DNA of 8,882 bases, from assembly GCA_947644475.1 (NCBI GenBank), contig CANRZQ010000107.1, positions 1 to 8,882 on the forward strand. Direction: 5' to 3'. The notes below the pieces were generated by a model. It searched no databases, was not told the origin of the DNA, and was given only the letters and a program-made list of their open reading frames with translations. The stretch comes from an uncultured Muribaculaceae bacterium. Its GTDB lineage: Bacteria > Bacteroidota > Bacteroidia > Bacteroidales > Muribaculaceae. The translations under genes and the position numbers were made by a program. This document shows, one piece after another, positions 5,423-8,882 of the stretch; position 1 is the stretch's first letter, and each line of letters begins with the position of its first letter.

Positions 5423-6694
5423 ATGCGTATTCTCCTTTTAGGCAGCGGCGGCCGAGAAGCCGCGATAGCAAAGAAACTGAGTGAAAGCCCACTCTGCGAG
5501 GCCCTTTTCATTGCCCCGGGCAACGGCGGCACCATGCAGTACGGTGCCAACGTAGCCATCAAGCCTACCGACTTTGAGGCTGTGGCCGGATTTGTGGAAT
5601 CGAGCGCAATCGACCTGCTGGTTGTCGGAAACGAAGACCCGCTTGTGGCCGGAATCCGCGACTTTTTCGCAGAAAAAAATCCCGGCCTGAAAATAGCAGG
5701 CCCCGGAGCCGACGGCGCCGCCCTCGAAGGCAGCAAGGATTTCGCAAAACGCTTCATGGCTCGTCACGGCATACCCACGGCACGCTACCGGAGTTTCACC
5801 GCGGCCGACATCGACGAAGCCGACCGCTTCCTGGAATCGCTCTCCGCGCCTTATGTCCTTAAAGCCGACGGCCTTGCTGCCGGAAAAGGCGTGCTCATAA
5901 TCGACGACCTTGCCCAGGCCAAGGCCTCGCTGCGCGAGATGCTCGGCGGCATGTTCGGCAAATCGTCGGCAACAGTGGTGATTGAAGAAGTCCTCTCGGG
6001 CATCGAGTGCTCTGTTTTCGTGCTCACCGACGGCCACGGAGGCTACCGCATCCTGCCCGTTGCGAAAGACTACAAGCGCGTGGGCGAAGGCGACACAGGC
6101 CTCAACACCGGCGGCATGGGCGCAGTAAGCCCCGTTCCGTTTGCCGACGAGACATTCATGCAGAAAGTGGAAGAGCGCATAATCCGCCCCACCGTCGACG
6201 GCCTCATCAAAGACGGAATCGACTACCGCGGTTTCATCTTCCTAGGCCTCATCAATGTGGGCGGCGACCCGATGGTGATAGAATACAACGTGCGCATGGG
6301 CGACCCCGAGACCGAAGTGGTGATGCCTCGCCTGCGCTCCGATCTCGTGGCCCTGCTCGAAGCCACAGCCAACGGCAACCTCGGCGACCTGGCAGCGGAA
6401 ATAGATCCGCGCACAGCCGTCACCGTAATGCTCGTATCCGGAGGCTACCCCGGCTCATATCCCAAAGGCAAGGAAATAACAGGATGCCTCAACCCTGCCG
6501 AATCCACCATATACCATGCAGGCACGGCAATCGACGCCGACGGCCGTCTCGTCACATCGGGAGGCCGCGTAATGGCCGTGACATCGCTCGGAGCCGACAT
6601 ACCCGACGCCCTTGCCAAAAGTTACGCGGCAGCCGACGCCATCCACTTCGACGGCAAATACTGCCGCCGCGACATCGGCCAAGACCTTATGTAA
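5423..6694 (+). CDS. purD: Phosphoribosylamine-glycine ligase (GAR synthetase)
   Basis: Joins phosphoribosylamine and glycine with ATP to make glycinamide ribonucleotide, the second step of de novo purine synthesis. The 423-residue length is normal for a monofunctional PurD. The N-domain starts MRILLLGSGGRE. ATP-grasp features are KADGLAAGKGV (147-157), DYKRVGEGDTGLNTGGMG (ending near 233) and the metal/ATP-binding EYNVRMGDPETE (287-298). The C-terminal domain (about 325-423) is complete. Two usually conserved N-domain signatures vary: GREHA reads GREAA (residues 10-14), and the GPE-type loop reads GNEDPL. ATG 5423 lies 10 bases after the methyltransferase stop, so the two are almost certainly co-transcribed. 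Confidence 0.95.
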   Translation: MRILLLGSGGREAAIAKKLSESPLCEALFIAPGNGGTMQYGANVAIKPTDFEAVAGFVESSAIDLLVVGNEDPLVAGIRDFFAEKNPGLKIAGPGADGAALEGSKDFAKRFMARHGIPTARYRSFTAADIDEADRFLESLSAPYVLKADGLAAGKGVLIIDDLAQAKASLREMLGGMFGKSSATVVIEEVLSGIECSVFVLTDGHGGYRILPVAKDYKRVGEGDTGLNTGGMGAVSPVPFADETFMQKVEERIIRPTVDGLIKDGIDYRGFIFLGLINVGGDPMVIEYNVRMGDPETEVVMPRLRSDLVALLEATANGNLGDLAAEIDPRTAVTVMLVSGGYPGSYPKGKEITGCLNPAESTIYHAGTAIDADGRLVTSGGRVMAVTSLGADIPDALAKSYAAADAIHFDGKYCRRDIGQDLM

Positions 6695-6701
6695 ATAAAT
6701 T

Positions 6702-6786
6702 GAGTTGGGAAGTTGGGAAGTCGGGGAGTTGGGAAGACATTCTCTTATCTTCCCTCCTTCCTAACTCCCAAACTTCCCAACTCCCC
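6702..6786. repeat. Purine/pyrimidine minisatellite-like inverted repeat
   Basis: 6702-6737 is nearly pure purine with several AGTTGGGAA units. 6748-6786 is nearly pure pyrimidine and is an imperfect reverse complement (for example AGTTGGGAAGT at 6703-6713 against ACTTCCCAACT at 6772-6782). The two arms enclose about ten bases. It lies between purD and the membrane-protein gene and could form a long RNA hairpin that tunes or processes the operon transcript, or a triplex-prone DNA tract. No T-run follows. Confidence 0.75.
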
Positions 6787-6805
6787 ACCCCCCAAACCAT
6801 TACAA

Positions 6806-7798
6806 ATGCGACACGCCGACTGGCTCAGATTCATACATTCGCGCAACGCCGTGGGAGTAATGACCCTTATGGCGGGGGGCGCAATGTGGGTGGCCTCGAA
6901 AGCCGGCGTCACTGCCCCGCCCTCCTATACCTGCGGAATCGTAAAGACCGTGACACAGCCATTAGTTGCGTCGGGCGACATATCGCTCTACATATCCATA
7001 GGCATAAACATAGTCATAGCCCTGCTTCTCATCTATCTCAACAAGATTTTCAATCCTATGAGAGTGATGACAAACCTGCAAGCCGGCCTATTCATGATAA
7101 TGCAGGGTGCGATTCCCGCATCAGCCGTGTGGTTCGGCTCAGGCGAGATGCTGGCCCTGGTGGCGATACTGTGCGTATTCCTGCTCTACGCCTCATATTC
7201 CGACTCCGGAGCCATGCGCAATATATTCCTGGCCTTCCTGCTCATTTCGGCGCTATCGGCCGCCGACACGGCAGCCCTCATCCTTCTGCCCGTGTTCTGG
7301 CTGGCTTTGGCACAAATGCGCATTTTCTCGCTGCGGTCGGTGCTTGCCTCGCTTATGGGCCTGGCGACACCATGGGTTATCCTTATAGGCCTCGGCATTG
7401 TGCCGGTTGACATGATTCAATTTCCATTGCCGAAAGTGGCATCTTTCTCAGCCGCCGCCCCCGACGATGTGCCCATGCTCGTGACTGTGGCCACAACGGC
7501 CTTCCTCACCCTGGCCGCATGGCTGCAAAACGCCATGAAAATTCTCAGTTACAACGCCCGCTACCGCGCCTTCCAGAGCGTGCTCAGCGTGCTCTCGCTC
7601 GTGTCGATTCTTGCCGTAACGCTCGACTACACCCGCGTGATGGCCTACATTCCCCTGCTCAACTGCTGCGCCGCCATGCAAGCGGCCCACCTTTTCGCAG
7701 CCGTCCATCGCCGCGAGAAATCATACCTGGCCATACTCTCTCTCGTATTCATATATATATTGTTTTACCTGTGGACAATCATCACCTGCATATCATAG
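6806..7798 (+). CDS. Uncharacterised polytopic inner-membrane protein
   Basis: I do not recognise this 330-residue protein with certainty. It is strongly hydrophobic, with about nine or ten probable membrane spans, near residues 15-31, 60-80, 87-108, 112-130, 139-165, 180-200, 225-243, 260-280, 284-300 and 308-328. Short polar loops contain Arg/Lys. The N-terminal RFIHSRNAVG and the NKIFNPMRVMTNLQAGLFMI segment after the second span recall Bacteroidetes proteins of the DUF6427 type, a tentative match from memory. No catalytic motif is evident. The frame is open back to 6713, but that part is encoded by the purine/pyrimidine repeat, so the ATG at 6806 (MRHADWLRF) is preferred. The end overlaps the start of pdxB, so they are probably translationally coupled. 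Confidence 0.75.
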   Translation: MRHADWLRFIHSRNAVGVMTLMAGGAMWVASKAGVTAPPSYTCGIVKTVTQPLVASGDISLYISIGINIVIALLLIYLNKIFNPMRVMTNLQAGLFMIMQGAIPASAVWFGSGEMLALVAILCVFLLYASYSDSGAMRNIFLAFLLISALSAADTAALILLPVFWLALAQMRIFSLRSVLASLMGLATPWVILIGLGIVPVDMIQFPLPKVASFSAAAPDDVPMLVTVATTAFLTLAAWLQNAMKILSYNARYRAFQSVLSVLSLVSILAVTLDYTRVMAYIPLLNCCAAMQAAHLFAAVHRREKSYLAILSLVFIYILFYLWTIITCIS

Positions 7799-8790
7799 TG
7801 GAGCGCAACGTGCGCTTCGTAGAAGGCCTGCTCGAACAGTTTGGCACCGTGGAATACCTCGCTCCGGAAGATATCACCGCCGAACGCGTGCAAAAGGCCG
7901 ACGCGCTTTTCATACGCACCCGCAACCGCTGCGACGCGGCCCTGCTCGACGGCTCGCAATGCCGCTTCATAGGCACAGCCACCATCGGCACCGACCATAT
8001 CGACAAGCCCTACTGCACATCGCGCGGCATCACGGCCGTAAACGCCCCGGGCTGCAACGCCCCGGCTGTGGCACAATATGTGATGGCGTCGATTCTCTCG
8101 ATAGCCAACAGGCCCATCGAGCAATATACGATAGGCATTATCGGCGCAGGCCACGTAGGCTCCATCGTAGAGCGGTGGGCACGCCAGATGGGCATGGAGG
8201 TGCTTGTAAACGACCCGCCCCGGCAGGCCGCCGAAGGCGGCGACAACTGGTCGACTCTCGAAGAAATAGCCGTGCGCGCCGACATAATCACCGTGCACAC
8301 GCCCCTCGACCACAATACCCGCCACCTCCTCGACGACGCATATATATCCACCTTCCGCCGCTCGCCCATCGTAATCAACGCCGCCCGCGGCCCGGTGGCC
8401 GACACCAAGGCTCTCGTACGCGGCATCGACGCGGGCAAGATTCACCACCTTGTGATTGACTGCTGGGAAAACGAGCCCGAAATCTCACGCGAACTCCTGA
8501 GCCGCGCCACAATTGCCACCCCGCACATCGCAGGGTATTCGCTCGAAGGCAAGATACGCGCCGCGCGCATGGTGCTCGACGAGTTCTGCCGCACATTCTC
8601 CCTGCCGCACATCGAGATGCCGCAGGACGCGCCGGCCGGAGCGGCCACAAAGGTAAACCCCGTGGCCATAATGCGCTCCTACAATCCCGACGTCGACACT
8701 GCCCGCCTCAAAGACGCACCCGAGTCATTCGAGACGCTCCGCAACGCCTACGCCCTGCGGCGCGAGGTCGCTCCCGGACGCATCGACTAA
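7771..8790 (+). CDS. pdxB: 4-phosphoerythronate dehydrogenase, vitamin B6 synthesis
   Basis: Oxidises 4-phospho-D-erythronate to the 2-oxo acid in the DXP-dependent route to pyridoxal phosphate. It is a D-2-hydroxyacid dehydrogenase: HIIVERNVRFVEGL at the start, TATIGTDHID and NAPGCNAPAVAQYV typical of PdxB, the NAD-binding GAGHVG (125-130), then catalytic Arg206 (NAARGPV), Glu235 (ENEPE) and His252 (TPHIAGYSLEGK). Their spacing (29 and 17) equals that recalled for E. coli R208/E237/H254. The C-terminal dimerisation segment is short (339 residues against about 378). No ATG fits the start. GTG 7771 is chosen, and CTG 7786 (LHIIVERN) would align equally well with the E. coli N-terminus. The gene overlaps the membrane-protein gene by about 28 bases. 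The longer open frame back to 7519 lies inside that gene and is rejected. Confidence 0.88.
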   Translation: MDNHHLHIIVERNVRFVEGLLEQFGTVEYLAPEDITAERVQKADALFIRTRNRCDAALLDGSQCRFIGTATIGTDHIDKPYCTSRGITAVNAPGCNAPAVAQYVMASILSIANRPIEQYTIGIIGAGHVGSIVERWARQMGMEVLVNDPPRQAAEGGDNWSTLEEIAVRADIITVHTPLDHNTRHLLDDAYISTFRRSPIVINAARGPVADTKALVRGIDAGKIHHLVIDCWENEPEISRELLSRATIATPHIAGYSLEGKIRAARMVLDEFCRTFSLPHIEMPQDAPAGAATKVNPVAIMRSYNPDVDTARLKDAPESFETLRNAYALRREVAPGRID

Positions 8791-8805
8791 CCTTTAACGA
8801 CTAAC

Positions 8806-8848
8806 GACAAACGGCCAACAGCGAGAGAATCACTGTTGGCCGTTTGTC
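8806..8848 (+). terminator. Strong hairpin after pdxB, probable operon terminator
   Basis: GACAAACGGCCAACAG (8806-8821) pairs perfectly over 16 bp with 8833-8848 around an 11-base loop, 15 bases after the stop codon. There is no T-run after it on the plus strand, so it may act with a factor, in both directions, or as an mRNA 3' stabiliser. Confidence 0.65.
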
Positions 8849-8882
8849 ATTGGATGCCTGCCGGAGGTCAGTCAATAAAAAC

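Noticed and set aside
6007..7410. Plus-strand open frame of 467 codons across purD and the membrane-protein gene
   Set aside because: It is a different frame of two well-supported genes; the product is Arg/His-rich low-complexity sequence typical of frame shadows.
7519..7770. Upstream extension of the pdxB frame
   Set aside because: It overlaps the membrane-protein gene in another frame, and the PdxB family begins at the HIIVERN segment, so the ATG at 7519 is not the start.

Overview
The window looks like chromosomal DNA of a gut-type Bacteroidales, most likely a Muribaculaceae-like member. I infer this from promoters of the Bacteroidetes type (TTTG, a 19-20 base gap, then TAnnTTTG), the lack of Shine-Dalgarno sites before the starts, AT-rich spacers beside GC-rich coding sequence, and the style of the proteins. 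I cannot fix the species from sequence alone.

Layout. (1) 58-1005, minus: cysteine synthase CysK. (2) 1006-1198: a divergent control region with repeated short motifs and a clear plus-strand promoter. (3) 1199-1633, plus: a 144-residue protein that is almost only an AraC-type DNA-binding domain, followed by a hairpin. (4) 1634-2143: a gene-free spacer holding an elaborate nested palindrome at 1841-2045. Two identical REP-like palindromes face each other (REPIN/BIME architecture) and are surrounded by smaller hairpins of a shared design. (5) 2144-3690, minus: a two-gene transcription unit with its own promoter. It encodes a very acidic 71-residue protein and a 413-residue protein that resembles SU10-type (HK97-fold) phage major capsid proteins. 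No other phage gene is visible. (6) 3691-3918: a second divergent control region with a good promoter in each direction. (7) 3919-8790, plus: a probable operon of four genes: a THUMP-domain rRNA guanine-N2 methyltransferase (RlmL N-terminal half type), PurD, an uncharacterised polytopic membrane protein, and PdxB. A strong 16-bp hairpin follows.

The plus-strand cluster combines rRNA modification, purine synthesis (glycinamide ribonucleotide) and vitamin B6 synthesis (4-phosphoerythronate dehydrogenase). CysK on the far side makes cysteine. The PLP made downstream of PdxB is the cofactor of CysK, but nothing in the sequence links their regulation.

The most unusual item is the isolated capsid-like gene with its small acidic partner. 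It sits between housekeeping genes, has a host-type promoter, and its base composition matches its neighbours. It could be a domesticated capsid or nanocompartment-like shell, or simply a prophage remnant. The second is the REPIN-like composite palindrome.
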